From NCBI RefSeq assembly GCF_014055005.1, contig NZ_CP059570.1:992001-1056000 (forward strand): a stretch of 64,000 bases of DNA. The letters run 5' to 3'. The notes under the pieces are model-generated. The model saw only the letters and a program-made list of their open reading frames with translations. It was not told the origin of the DNA and did no database searches. A program made the position numbers and the translations under genes. This DNA is from Neisseria dentiae (GTDB lineage: Bacteria > Pseudomonadota > Gammaproteobacteria > Burkholderiales > Neisseriaceae). Of the stretch, positions 1-10,634 are shown in pieces; the first letter of the stretch is position 1, and every line of letters begins with the position of its first letter.

Positions 1-1
1 C

Positions 2-874
2 GTGTTCACCTTCACAGCAAGCGGCGGCGCGCTGTTTGCCGCCGCGTTCTACGGCTTCATGACTTGGTTGTTTGCCCATCAAATGCGCGAACAAGTGTGC
101 CTGCACATGTGCCCCTACGCCCGCTTCCAAAGCGCGATGTTCGATAAAGACACGCTGATTATCTCTTACGACACCGAGCGCGGCGAACCGCGCGGCGCCC
201 GCAAGAAAACCGCCAGCAAAGAAGAAACCAACCTCGGCGACTGCATCAACTGCACCATGTGCGTGCAGGTGTGCCCCGTGGGCATCGACATCCGCGACGG
301 CCTGCAATACCAATGCATAGGCTGCGCCGCCTGCATCGACGCCTGCGACGAAATCATGGATAAAATGAACTACCCGCGCGGCCTGATACGCTACACCACC
401 GAAAGTGTGCTCGCACACGAATATGCCGACAAAGACATCAAAAAACGCCTGCTGCGCCCGCGCGTTATCGGCTACGGCACCGTATTGTTCGCCGCCGTGA
501 TTGCCATGATTACCGGCATTTCCACCCGCGAAACCCTAAGCGTGGACATCATCAAAGACCGCGGCGTGATGGTTCGCGAAAACAACCAAGGCTGGCTTGA
601 AAACGCCTACAACCTGCGCATCATCAACGACAGCGAAAACGAACAGGTGCTAACCGCCAAAGTGAGCGGCTTCGACGAAATCGCCCTCACCGGCCTGCCT
701 TCAGGCGGCATCAAAGTGCCGCCCAAAGAAACCATTACCGTGCCCGTTCAGGTTTCGACCATACCCGAATACGCCGACAAAGGCAGCCACCCCATCGAAT
801 TCGAATTCACCTACCGGGAAGCTGATGGCGACACGCACACCCTCACAGAAAAAGCATCGTTTATCGGAGAATGA
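2..874 (+). CDS. ccoG: Cytochrome c oxidase accessory protein CcoG (5'-truncated by window edge)
   Basis: This is the C-terminal 290 residues of a CcoG/FixG/RdxA membrane iron-sulfur protein, which supports maturation of cbb3 oxidase by reducing or handling copper. The visible part has a membrane segment followed by QVCLHMCP, then two ferredoxin-type clusters: CINCTMCVQVCP and CIGCAACIDACD. A second membrane helix (VLFAAVIAMITGI) follows, and then the Ig-like periplasmic domain (FixG C-terminal type). The family is usually about 470-490 residues, so the start and the first membrane helices lie upstream of the window; the GTG at position 2 is only the first in-frame codon here. The stop codon overlaps the next start (ATGA), which indicates translational coupling with fixH. 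Confidence 0.93.
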   Translation: MFTFTASGGALFAAAFYGFMTWLFAHQMREQVCLHMCPYARFQSAMFDKDTLIISYDTERGEPRGARKKTASKEETNLGDCINCTMCVQVCPVGIDIRDGLQYQCIGCAACIDACDEIMDKMNYPRGLIRYTTESVLAHEYADKDIKKRLLRPRVIGYGTVLFAAVIAMITGISTRETLSVDIIKDRGVMVRENNQGWLENAYNLRIINDSENEQVLTAKVSGFDEIALTGLPSGGIKVPPKETITVPVQVSTIPEYADKGSHPIEFEFTYREADGDTHTLTEKASFIGE

Positions 875-1437
875 CCAAAGTGCCCCAACAATCGCAGAAA
901 TCAAAAGTTTGGTATAAAGAACCCTGGCCGTGGCTCCTGATGGCGGGACCGGTGATTGTGGTGTTCGCCGCCATCTACACCTTTTATCTGGCCAAAAGCA
1001 ATTCGGCCGACTTGGTAAGCGACGACTACTACAAAGACGGCAAACACATCGACCTGCAACTGCACCGCGACGAAGAAGCCTTCAAACGCAATATTCACGC
1101 GCAAGTGCTGATCAATCCCGACAAAAACGCCGCCAAAGTACTGGTGAACGGCAACTTCAACCCGCAGGAACCGCTCAACCTGGTGCTGATGCACCCGGCC
1201 AAAAAAGCCGACGACCAAACCGTGAAACTGCAACCCGCCCAAGGAGGCGCACTATCGGGCGACAAAGCCGAATACAACGCCGTTTTCAAACCCCTTCCCG
1301 CCACCCACCACTGGTATGTGCGCGTGGAAGACGCCGGCGGAAAATGGCGCGTGGAAGACAAATGGCTGGTGAGCCAAGGCAATGCCGTCAACCTGAAACC
1401 GATGGAAAAACTGCTTTCCGCTTCGGCCGCGCAATAA
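871..1437 (+). CDS. fixH: FixH family protein (cbb3 oxidase assembly)
   Basis: The protein has 188 residues, with a single N-terminal membrane segment (WPWLLMAGPVIVVFAAIYTF) and then a periplasmic beta-rich domain containing the FixH-typical DDYYKDGK motif. FixH/CcoH-type proteins are small membrane partners needed for assembly of cbb3 cytochrome oxidase. The gene overlaps ccoG by 4 nt, as expected for a ccoNOP-ccoG-fixH operon whose earlier members lie outside the window. An inverted DUS terminator follows about 50 bp after the stop codon. Confidence 0.88.
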   Translation: MTKVPQQSQKSKVWYKEPWPWLLMAGPVIVVFAAIYTFYLAKSNSADLVSDDYYKDGKHIDLQLHRDEEAFKRNIHAQVLINPDKNAAKVLVNGNFNPQEPLNLVLMHPAKKADDQTVKLQPAQGGALSGDKAEYNAVFKPLPATHHWYVRVEDAGGKWRVEDKWLVSQGNAVNLKPMEKLLSASAAQ

Positions 1438-1485
1438 ACCCGCAACGGCCGCTCCGGCCCGCATCAAAACAAATTCATCCCCGCC

Positions 1486-1525
1486 CCGAAAGGCCGTCTG
1501 AAACATTTTTCAGACGGCCTTTCGG
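1486..1525 (+). terminator. Inverted DUS hairpin after fixH
   Basis: CCGAAAGGCCGTCTGAA and its reverse complement flank a short T-rich loop, giving a stem of about 17 bp just after fixH. This paired-uptake-sequence terminator layout is typical of Neisseria. Confidence 0.85.
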
Positions 1526-1650
1526 TTCATGTTCCATTTACATTTTTATGCCATATATTTAACAAAGATAATGCTATTTTTACAGATTATCCACAATCAA
1601 GGCTAACTTTGATAAAATCACTACCGCTTGGCAATCAAATCATGCCGCTT

Positions 1651-1697
1651 GGGCCGTCTGAAAAGTAAACAACCGCCAGCCGTTTTCAGACGGCCTT
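1651..1697. repeat. Inverted pair of AG-type uptake sequences
   Basis: GGCCGTCTGAAAA at about 1652 and TTTTCAGACGGCC at about 1683 face each other across roughly 18 nt in the leader of the flavoenzyme gene. The pair lies 45-90 nt upstream of the start, so it could form a hairpin in the leader as well as serve in DNA uptake. Confidence 0.7.
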
Positions 1698-1741
1698 AAC
1701 CGTTCTTTCTGCAACACCAGCCATACCAACCAGGACTTTTT

Positions 1742-3610
1742 ATGAAACGCAAAATTTCCCGCCGCACCTTTCTCGGCGGCTCCGCTGCCGTTACCTCCAC
1801 GCTGATGCTCGGCGGCTGCGAAAAAATCTACCGCATTTTTTCTCCCGAATCCGCATCCACCGCAGGCCGTGCCGTCAATGCCGCCTACTATCCGCCCGCC
1901 CTGCTCGGCCTGCGCGGCGATTCCGAAGGCGTGCAAACCGCCGCCCACAGCATGGCACTGCAAGGGAAAACCTACACCCTGCCCGGCAAAGCCGACGAAC
2001 AATACGATTTGGTTGTGGTCGGCGCCGGCCTCAGCGGGCTGACCGCAGCCTATCTCTACCAAAAACAGCGCCCCGAAGCCAAAATCCTGTTAATCGACAA
2101 CCACGACGATTTCGGCGGCCATGCCCAGCGCAACGAGTTCACCGTCGACGGCCGCCTGCTGATTTCATACGCAGGCAGCGAATCCATCGATTCGCCCAAA
2201 TCCGAATATTCCGAAGAGTCGCTCGCCCTGCTGAAAGACTTAGGCATCGACTACACCAAATTCGAAACCTATTTCCACCAAGATTTATACGAAAAAACCC
2301 GCCAGCTGAAAGAAGGCGTATTTTTCGGCAAAGACGCCTTCGGCAAAGATGCCGTTGTGGCCGGCCTGCCCGAAGCCGGTGAAGAAAGCGCGGCAGAAAT
2401 CATCGCAAAATTTCCACTCACCGATGCCGACAAACAAGCACTCACCCTGCTCTACACCGACCCGGCCGATTACTTCAAAGGCAAAAACAAACGCCAGCGC
2501 ACCGAAGCCGCCGAAGAAACCAGCTATTACGACTTTCTGAAAAACTACGCCAAACTGCCCGAAGGCGCGCTCAAATACCTGAAAAACCTCAGCTCCGAAT
2601 ACTGGGGCCATGCGATTAACGCCATTTCCGTGCAGGAAGCCTTAGACGACGGCTACCCCGGCGTGCAGAATCTGGGCTTGGAAGAAGACAGCCACGAAGA
2701 AGAGCCGTATATCTACCACTTTCCCGACGGCAATGCCTCGATTGCCCGTATGCTCGTGCGCAAAATGATTCCCGCCGTTGCCGCCGGCAACACCATGGAA
2801 GACATCGTTTTGGCCAAATTCGACTACAGCAAGCTCGATGCGCCCGAAAACAAAGTGCGCCTGCGCCTCAACAGCACCGCCCTGCTGCTGGAAAACAACA
2901 ACGACGGCGTGGCCGTGGCCTATATGCCCCACGGCGGCGGAAGCCTCAAACAAGTTCAGGCCAAACAGGCCGTTTTCGCCGGACACAGCGCACTGGCCGC
3001 CCGCGTGATTCCGCAAATGCCCGAAGCGCAAAAAAACGCCGCCCAAACCAACGTGAAAGTGCCGATGATTTACGGCAAAGTGGCCGTGAAAAACTCGCAG
3101 GCATTCCAAAAACTCGGCGTGCACTCGCTCTATGCTCCCGATGCGCCCTACTGTTTGATCAAGCTCGACTATCCGGTCAGCATGGGCGGCTACCAATTCC
3201 CGCAAACCGCCGACGAACCCATGATTATCCACATGGTGAAAATCGCAACCGATTTCGCAGGCAAAACCGCCCGTGAAATGTATAAAGCCGGCCGCCGCCA
3301 TCTGGCTGCCCAAAACTACGAAGCACTCGAAAAAGAAATGCTCGACCAATTGCGCAGCATTTACGCGGTGGCAGGCGAAAAGCTCGACGACGTGCTGGTT
3401 GCCGTTACCCTCAACCGCTGGGCGCACGGTTACAGCTACGAACAGGTCGGCCTGTACGATTCGGACAGCAGCGCCGAGAAGGCCACCGAAACCATGCAGA
3501 AACGCGTGGGCAACATCTTCATCGCCGGCTCCGACGCCGCATGGATGCCCTATGTGCACGGCGCTGTCGACCAAGCCTACCGCGCCGTTAACGAAGTATT
3601 GAAAGGTTAA
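1742..3610 (+). CDS. Tat-type lipoprotein FAD-dependent oxidoreductase (spermidine dehydrogenase-like)
   Basis: The protein has 622 residues. The N-terminus carries a twin-arginine motif (SRRTFLGG, R7-R8) followed by a lipobox-like LGGC (C26), so the folded flavoprotein is probably exported by Tat and lipid-anchored. A Rossmann FAD-binding motif GAGLSG lies at residues 94-99, with the following acidic/His motif NHDDFGGHAQRNEF. The C-terminal GSDAAWMPYVHGAVDQA is the second FAD-contacting region of the amine oxidase/GMC-like fold. Length and the NHDDFGGHA motif resemble SpdH-type spermidine dehydrogenases, but the substrate is inferred, not shown. The gene stands alone between DUS elements. 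Confidence 0.72.
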   Translation: MKRKISRRTFLGGSAAVTSTLMLGGCEKIYRIFSPESASTAGRAVNAAYYPPALLGLRGDSEGVQTAAHSMALQGKTYTLPGKADEQYDLVVVGAGLSGLTAAYLYQKQRPEAKILLIDNHDDFGGHAQRNEFTVDGRLLISYAGSESIDSPKSEYSEESLALLKDLGIDYTKFETYFHQDLYEKTRQLKEGVFFGKDAFGKDAVVAGLPEAGEESAAEIIAKFPLTDADKQALTLLYTDPADYFKGKNKRQRTEAAEETSYYDFLKNYAKLPEGALKYLKNLSSEYWGHAINAISVQEALDDGYPGVQNLGLEEDSHEEEPYIYHFPDGNASIARMLVRKMIPAVAAGNTMEDIVLAKFDYSKLDAPENKVRLRLNSTALLLENNNDGVAVAYMPHGGGSLKQVQAKQAVFAGHSALAARVIPQMPEAQKNAAQTNVKVPMIYGKVAVKNSQAFQKLGVHSLYAPDAPYCLIKLDYPVSMGGYQFPQTADEPMIIHMVKIATDFAGKTAREMYKAGRRHLAAQNYEALEKEMLDQLRSIYAVAGEKLDDVLVAVTLNRWAHGYSYEQVGLYDSDSSAEKATETMQKRVGNIFIAGSDAAWMPYVHGAVDQAYRAVNEVLKG

Positions 3611-3626
3611 CCGCTTTACAAAGGCT

Positions 3627-3781
3627 GGGACCTTTGCAAAATTCTTTTCAGCATCTTAACAACCTCTGCGTCATGCTCGGGCTTGACCCGAGCATCTTTT
3701 GTTTCAAAAGAAAAAACAGATACCCGTATCAAGCCCGGGTTAAATAAATTCAGGGTTAAAACGTATTTTTGCAAAGGTCTC
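3627..3781. repeat. Mosaic intergenic repeat with GGGACCTTTGCAAAA-type inverted ends
   Basis: The left end GGGACCTTTGCAAAATTC and the right end TTTTTGCAAAGGTCTC are near-perfect inverted ends. Inside at 3673-3695 lies a hairpin, ATGCTCGGG-CTTGA-CCCGAGCAT. The same ends recur at about 9350, 15636, 29853, 43661, 48826 and 52465. It fills most of the 364-bp gap between the flavoenzyme and maeB. The 99-codon ORF across it has no recognisable features. Confidence 0.7.
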
Positions 3782-3974
3782 AGGCCGTCTGAACTTTCAG
3801 ACGGCCTTTATCTTTATCCGCTCCCGCTGCCGTTGAAAACCGGGCAAAGCCGCAAACCACACAAACGGTGCGCTACACGCGGCAACATGATAACATTGCG
3901 TTTTCGAACAACAGGCCGTCTGAAAGCCGCAAAACCTTTTTCAGACGGCCTATCAAGCCCAGTCAGGATACATT

Positions 3975-6254
<2,280 letters not shown>

Positions 6255-6265
6255 ACCGCTGCCGA

Positions 6266-6312
6266 TATAAACGGGGCCGTCTGAAAAATATTTTTCAGAC
6301 GGCCCCGTTTAT
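6266..6312. terminator. Bidirectional inverted-DUS terminator between maeB and the NCS1 permease
   Basis: A long perfect stem (ATAAACGGGGCCGTCTGAAAA and its complement) with a tiny loop separates convergent maeB and the minus-strand permease gene. A/T runs on both sides allow it to terminate both transcripts. Confidence 0.85.
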
Positions 6313-6317
6313 ATATT

Positions 6318-7781
6318 TTATTCAGATATGTTTCTTATACTGAGGTGATAATAAAGAACCCCGCCTACTATGGCACTGATCACCAGCGAAAAAGGCGCCA
6401 AGCTGCCTATGGCACGCATTATCGGGTTGCCTTGCCCGAAATCGGCAAGCAGCACGATGCCTATGCTGAGACATGACGCAGGAATCATGGATTTAACCGC
6501 TGCACGGTTATAGCCGTTTTGATACCAATAAATGCCTTTGGGTGAATCGTCGAATAAATCATCAACTTGGATCACCCGTTTCCTCAGCAGGTAATAATCC
6601 ACCAAAATGATGCCGTACATCGGCCCGAGCGTGCCGGCCAAAAGGTCGATGGTGTAGTGGATAACTTCGGGCGAGTTGTAGAGATTCCACGGTGTGATTA
6701 TCACAGACAAAACGGCGGCAATCATTCCCCCGATACGCCAGCTGATGCGACCGGGATAAAGGTTGGAAATATCATTGGCGGCCGAAACGAAATTCGCCAC
6801 AATATTGGTGCCCACCGTTGCGGTAACAAAAGTGAACGCCAGCAACAGCACAATGCCGATATTATCCATTTTGGCTACGATGCCCAGCGGGTCGATAATC
6901 ATTTGGCCGAAAATAACAGGCGTTCCCGTTATGGTGATGATTACCGTGAGAGCAAAAGCAGTGAAGTTAACCGGCAGCCCCCATATATTACCGATTCTCA
7001 CATCTTTCATACTGCGGCAGTAACGCGAAAAGTCGCCGAAATTCAAGGTCGGCCCGGCAAAATAGTTAACAATCAGCGACATACCAACCAGCATCGCGCC
7101 GATAGTGCGCCAAAAGTCGAGCTTTTCGGAAGAAAGCGAAAAACTGATGTTCTCCCAACCGGCCTTATACACAATCCACAGCATCAACAGAAACATCACG
7201 ATGTAAACAGCAGGGCCGGAATAATCCAAAAACACCCGGATGGCTTCCATTTTCATTAAAAACAAAGCCGTTTGCGCCGTCCACATAATGAAAAAGCTGA
7301 ACCATCCCAAATAGGAAAGATTTAAAAACAAAGGTTCCTGCCACGCCGCCAAATGCGGGAAAAACTTAAGCAGAATAATAGTTAAGGCAACCGATGCCAG
7401 GTAAGTCTGTATGCCGTACCAAACAATAGCGATAATGCCGCGCAACAGTGCCGGAATATTGGCACCGTAAACGCCGAACGACATCCGTGCAATCACGGGG
7501 TAAGGCACACCTGCCGACTGGCTCGGTTTGGCCAGCAAGTTGGCAAGCACCATCACGATAGAAATACCGGCAACGAGCGTGATCAAAATCTGCCATGACG
7601 TCAAACCCAGCGCGAACAGCGTGCCGGCGAAAATATAACCGCCCACGCTGTGCACATCCGACATCCAAAACGCAAAAATGTTATACCAGTTCCAATTTTG
7701 CTTGGCCGGCAGCAAATCATCGTTACACAACCTGGGGTTATCCGGCTTTATCGATTTCAGCTTCTTGATGTAGGCTGGCAT
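6318..7781 (-). CDS. NCS1-family nucleobase/allantoin permease
   Basis: The protein has 487 residues and about 12 hydrophobic segments. It is an NCS1 (nucleobase:cation symporter-1) protein: N-terminal NDDLLPAKQNWNWYNIFAFWMSDVHSVGGY, the helix-3 motif YPVIARMSFGVYGANIPALLRG, and GPTLNFGDFSRYCRS in the middle. NCS1 members carry uracil, cytosine, hydantoin or allantoin with H+ or Na+. The nearby allantoinase cluster (about 2-8 kb upstream on the same strand) makes allantoin the likeliest substrate, but this is inferred from context. A 23-bp hairpin separates it from the araC-type gene, so it may have its own promoter. Confidence 0.85.
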   Translation of the reverse strand: MPAYIKKLKSIKPDNPRLCNDDLLPAKQNWNWYNIFAFWMSDVHSVGGYIFAGTLFALGLTSWQILITLVAGISIVMVLANLLAKPSQSAGVPYPVIARMSFGVYGANIPALLRGIIAIVWYGIQTYLASVALTIILLKFFPHLAAWQEPLFLNLSYLGWFSFFIMWTAQTALFLMKMEAIRVFLDYSGPAVYIVMFLLMLWIVYKAGWENISFSLSSEKLDFWRTIGAMLVGMSLIVNYFAGPTLNFGDFSRYCRSMKDVRIGNIWGLPVNFTAFALTVIITITGTPVIFGQMIIDPLGIVAKMDNIGIVLLLAFTFVTATVGTNIVANFVSAANDISNLYPGRISWRIGGMIAAVLSVIITPWNLYNSPEVIHYTIDLLAGTLGPMYGIILVDYYLLRKRVIQVDDLFDDSPKGIYWYQNGYNRAAVKSMIPASCLSIGIVLLADFGQGNPIMRAIGSLAPFSLVISAIVGGVLYYHLSIRNISE

Positions 7782-7954
7782 ACCAATTCCTTTTCAAAAG
7801 CGATACACAAATAAAACACGAACGGCATGGATAAAGCCACCGTTGCAGCTAAAATGCGCTTACCTGTACTATATAAAAGCGGGGCGGCTTACACCCTGTC
7901 AGCTTGCGACAACAACCTGTTAATCCGCGCCACCCCGTATGCCTTTCAATATCA

Positions 7955-8006
7955 AAACGGCAAGAGCGGGATTGTTTCTGAAAAAACAATCCCGCTCTTG
8001 CCGTTT
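7955..8006. terminator. Perfect 23-bp hairpin after the AraC-type gene
   Basis: The arms at 7955-7977 and 7984-8006 are perfect inverted repeats (AAACGGCAAGAGCGGG...) with a 6-nt loop. It begins 17 nt past the AraC-type stop codon on the minus strand and is followed by no long U-run. It is not made of DUS, unlike most terminators here. Confidence 0.7.
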
Positions 8007-8022
8007 GCAGCTTCAGTGAGCT

Positions 8023-9078
8023 TTATACGCTGATTAACAGGCTGTTTTCCCTATGTTTTACAGGCGAACAGCCAAACCAGCGGTGGCAGGCACGGATAAA
8101 ATTGCTCAAATCGGAAAAGCCCAATCTGAAGCCGATTTCGGTAATACTCAAATCACTGTGCATCAACAGATCGTGAGCCATTTCATAGCGGGCCTTGTCC
8201 AGCAAACCGTTAAACGAATGGCCTTCTTCCCGCAGCCGCCGTTGCAGCGTGCGGGGCGACAAATGGAGCAAGTCTGCCACCGTGCACAACCTCGGCTCGC
8301 CGGTTTGCAGCTCTTCCCTGATCAGCATATCCACCCTGTCGGCAATATCCATATTGTTCAGGCGGTTGAGATAACGGCCCACTACCGCCGCATTGATATC
8401 CATCAGCTGGCGGTTGGCGCCGGCATAAGGCTCGATGGTGTCTTCATAGGCAAATGAAATCGAATCTTTCTCACACCCCAAATTTACGGGAACGCGGAAA
8501 TAATCATCGAGCCGGGCCGCATCACTGTTTACGCCCAAAGACAAAGTAACCGACAGCGGCCGCACCAAATGCTGCGACAAACTGCACGCCTGCCGGTAAA
8601 TAAACGCCAACACCGCCAAGCGTGCCGAGTTCATCGGCTCTGCGCCTCCGTCGGAACGCAACACCAGCTTGGTTCCCTTCAGATCGGGCGGGTGGTCGAA
8701 ACTGATGTTCATCGTGGTGGAAATAATCTTGCAATAGCGCACCATAATCATCATCAGATCAGACAGCGAACCGCATGAAATCATGGCCAGCCCGAGGCCT
8801 TGCAATGCCGGCGCTTGGATTTCTTTGCCCACGGTCAAACCGAACAAAGGATCTCCGGTAGCCTGAATCAACCCGTCCCACAGGCGGCGCACGCCTGCTA
8901 CGGGATAACGCGCATCCGGTATATGTAGCAGCCTGGCATCCAATCCCGAAGCAATCAGCAAAGGAACGGGATCGACACCGTAACCCCGCGCAGTCTGGCA
9001 AACAGACGATACCCAACTCACCAAAACGCTGTGCCCGGTAACTTTGGTACACACCGTTTCACTTGCTTCAGCAGCCAT
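8023..9078 (-). CDS. AraC-family transcriptional regulator (arabinose-binding-like N-domain)
   Basis: The protein has 351 residues. The N-terminal ~200 residues resemble the PF12625 type sensor domain seen in OruR/ArgR-like AraC regulators. The C-terminal ~100 residues hold two HTH units (TVADLLHLSPRTLQRRLREEG and LSITEIGFRLGFSDLSNFIRACHRWFG, quoted here as separate motifs in part). It lies between the NCS1 permease and the carbamate kinase/allantoinase genes on the same strand, so it is a good candidate activator of the ureide block. No effector can be read from sequence. Confidence 0.85.
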   Translation of the reverse strand: MAAEASETVCTKVTGHSVLVSWVSSVCQTARGYGVDPVPLLIASGLDARLLHIPDARYPVAGVRRLWDGLIQATGDPLFGLTVGKEIQAPALQGLGLAMISCGSLSDLMMIMVRYCKIISTTMNISFDHPPDLKGTKLVLRSDGGAEPMNSARLAVLAFIYRQACSLSQHLVRPLSVTLSLGVNSDAARLDDYFRVPVNLGCEKDSISFAYEDTIEPYAGANRQLMDINAAVVGRYLNRLNNMDIADRVDMLIREELQTGEPRLCTVADLLHLSPRTLQRRLREEGHSFNGLLDKARYEMAHDLLMHSDLSITEIGFRLGFSDLSNFIRACHRWFGCSPVKHRENSLLISV

Positions 9079-9349
9079 AGCCCCTCCTTTTCGGGTTGCC
9101 GTACCAGCCTTCCAAACAAATGTAAATCCGATATTCCGTTTTAACCGATTATATGCGCAAACCCTTGCCGAATATTCGAAATATGCTTAAAAATTAAAAA
9201 ATATATATAAAAATTAGCAAATTAATAGCATACTATGCTACCTATTTACAATAAATGACAAAATAATCGCAAAAGAAAAAAATCCCAAACAACCTCTCCC
9301 AAGCAGGTTTAAAACCTTATGCCGCAACCTTTCAAAATTTATTCCGGTT

Positions 9350-9542
9350 GAAACCTTTGTAAAAATACCTTAAGGCCGTCTGAAATGCTTAAATACCGTC
9401 ATTCCCGCGTAGGCGGGAATCCAAATGGAAATATTAAAGTATCAATCAAACAAATACTTGAATGCCAGACACCTGGATTCCCGCCTACGCGGGAATGACG
9501 GAGCAGGTTTTGTTAGTTGGCACTGAATTTTGCAAATGTCTC
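9350..9542. repeat. Mosaic repeat with paired dRS3 units
   Basis: The outer ends GAAACCTTTGTAAAA and TTTTGCAAATGTCTC are inverted. Inside lie a DUS and two dRS3 20-mers (9401-9420 ATTCCCGCGTAGGCGGGAAT; 9477-9496 ATTCCCGCCTACGCGGGAAT) flanking a 56-bp spacer. It sits in the 550-bp gap between the AraC-type gene and the carbamate kinase gene. The rest of the gap, 9079-9349, is AT-rich and is presumably the regulator's promoter region. Confidence 0.8.
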
Positions 9543-9573
9543 AGGCCGTCTGAAAATATCTTCAGACGGCCTG
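9542..9573 (-). terminator. Inverted DUS hairpin at the end of the ureide operon
   Basis: CAGGCCGTCTGAA and TTCAGACGGCCTG pair across a short loop about 60 bp after the carbamate kinase stop codon on the minus strand. Confidence 0.8.
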
Positions 9574-9628
9574 CCGTAATGTGCCGTTAATGCTTGAATA
9601 AATATCCCTTTTATACCCAGCGCTTATA

Positions 9629-10558
9629 TCACACACATTCTATGCCGTTTACGGCCATACTGATACGCGTACCTGCCTCCCCCGCCGCAATACGTTCGAT
9701 ATCGCGCAAAGCACCGATTACCGCGGTTTTGCCGGTTGAACGGGCAAAATTGACCGCCGCCTGAACTTTCGGCCCCATCGAGCCTGCGGCAAAATCGATT
9801 TTTTCGATTTCATCGGGGTTTGCCGCCTGCACAAGGCGCTGTTTTTCCGTGCCCCAGTCAAGATAAACACCATCAATGTCGGTGGCGATAACCAACATAT
9901 CGGCTTCTACCGAAGCGGCCAGCAAAGCTGTGGCCAAGTCTTTGTCGATCACGGCCTCGGCACCGCACAATCTTCCCGATTCGTCGTAATAGGTGGGAAT
10001 CCCGCCGCCGCCCGCACAAATCAATATATAGTTGTGCTCGATAAGGGTTTTCAACGGCTTAAGCCCGAAAATACGCGTGGGCAGCGGGCTGGGAACAACG
10101 CGGCGGTATTTATCGTTGTCTTGGGCCATCGTCCAGCCTTTTTCGGCGGCGACAGCATCGGCCTCTTCTTTGCTGTAGACGGGGCCGACGGGCTTGCTCG
10201 GCTTTTGGAAGGCAGGGTCTTTGGGATCCACTTCGGTTTGGGTTAATACGGTGGTCAGCGAAGCCTCTTTGGGCACGAAATTGACCAGCTCCTGCTGGAT
10301 CATATAGCCGATCATGCCGACCGATTCCGCACCCAAAACATCAAGCGGATACATGGGCACATCTTTATAGGCATTGCTCTGCAAAGCCATCAGGCCGACT
10401 TGCGGCCCGTTGCCGTGGGTAATGATAAGTTGGTTGCCCGGATAGATTTTGGCGATTTGTTCGCAGGCGGTTCGCACGTTGGCGCGCTGGTTGGCGGAAG
10501 TTAACGGCTCTCCGCGTTTGAGCAGGGCATTGCCGCCCAATGCAATAACGATTCTCAT
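9629..10558 (-). CDS. Carbamate kinase
   Basis: The protein has 309 residues, full length for ArcC/AllK (YbcF) enzymes. Diagnostic motifs are IALGGNALLKRG at the N-terminus, THGNGPQVGL, CAGGGGIPTYYDE and KDLATALLAA (Lys for phosphate binding). It makes ATP from carbamoyl phosphate and ADP in the cytoplasm. As the last gene of the allantoin cluster it probably acts like AllK, taking carbamoyl phosphate from ureide breakdown rather than from arginine deimination: no arcA or arcB is present. An inverted DUS pair separates it from allB, 76 nt away. Confidence 0.92.
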   Translation of the reverse strand: MRIVIALGGNALLKRGEPLTSANQRANVRTACEQIAKIYPGNQLIITHGNGPQVGLMALQSNAYKDVPMYPLDVLGAESVGMIGYMIQQELVNFVPKEASLTTVLTQTEVDPKDPAFQKPSKPVGPVYSKEEADAVAAEKGWTMAQDNDKYRRVVPSPLPTRIFGLKPLKTLIEHNYILICAGGGGIPTYYDESGRLCGAEAVIDKDLATALLAASVEADMLVIATDIDGVYLDWGTEKQRLVQAANPDEIEKIDFAAGSMGPKVQAAVNFARSTGKTAVIGALRDIERIAAGEAGTRISMAVNGIECV

Positions 10559-10634
10559 GGTTAATCCTTTGCATAAAATATTTCAGACGGCCTTTCTCTT
10601 GTTCTTTCATACGCCCAAAGGCCGTCTGAACAGG

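Noticed and set aside
930..1562. 210-codon ORF in a second frame over fixH
   Set aside because: Arg/Pro-rich out-of-frame shadow of fixH that runs into the DUS terminator.
9079..9349. Possible riboswitch or small RNA in the AT-rich region above the AraC-type gene
   Set aside because: Very AT-rich, no stable stem or known riboswitch core could be read; it looks like ordinary promoter DNA.
9401..9496. Possible CRISPR-like direct repeats
   Set aside because: The units are two inverted dRS3 palindromes, not regularly spaced direct repeats; no cas gene lies in the window.
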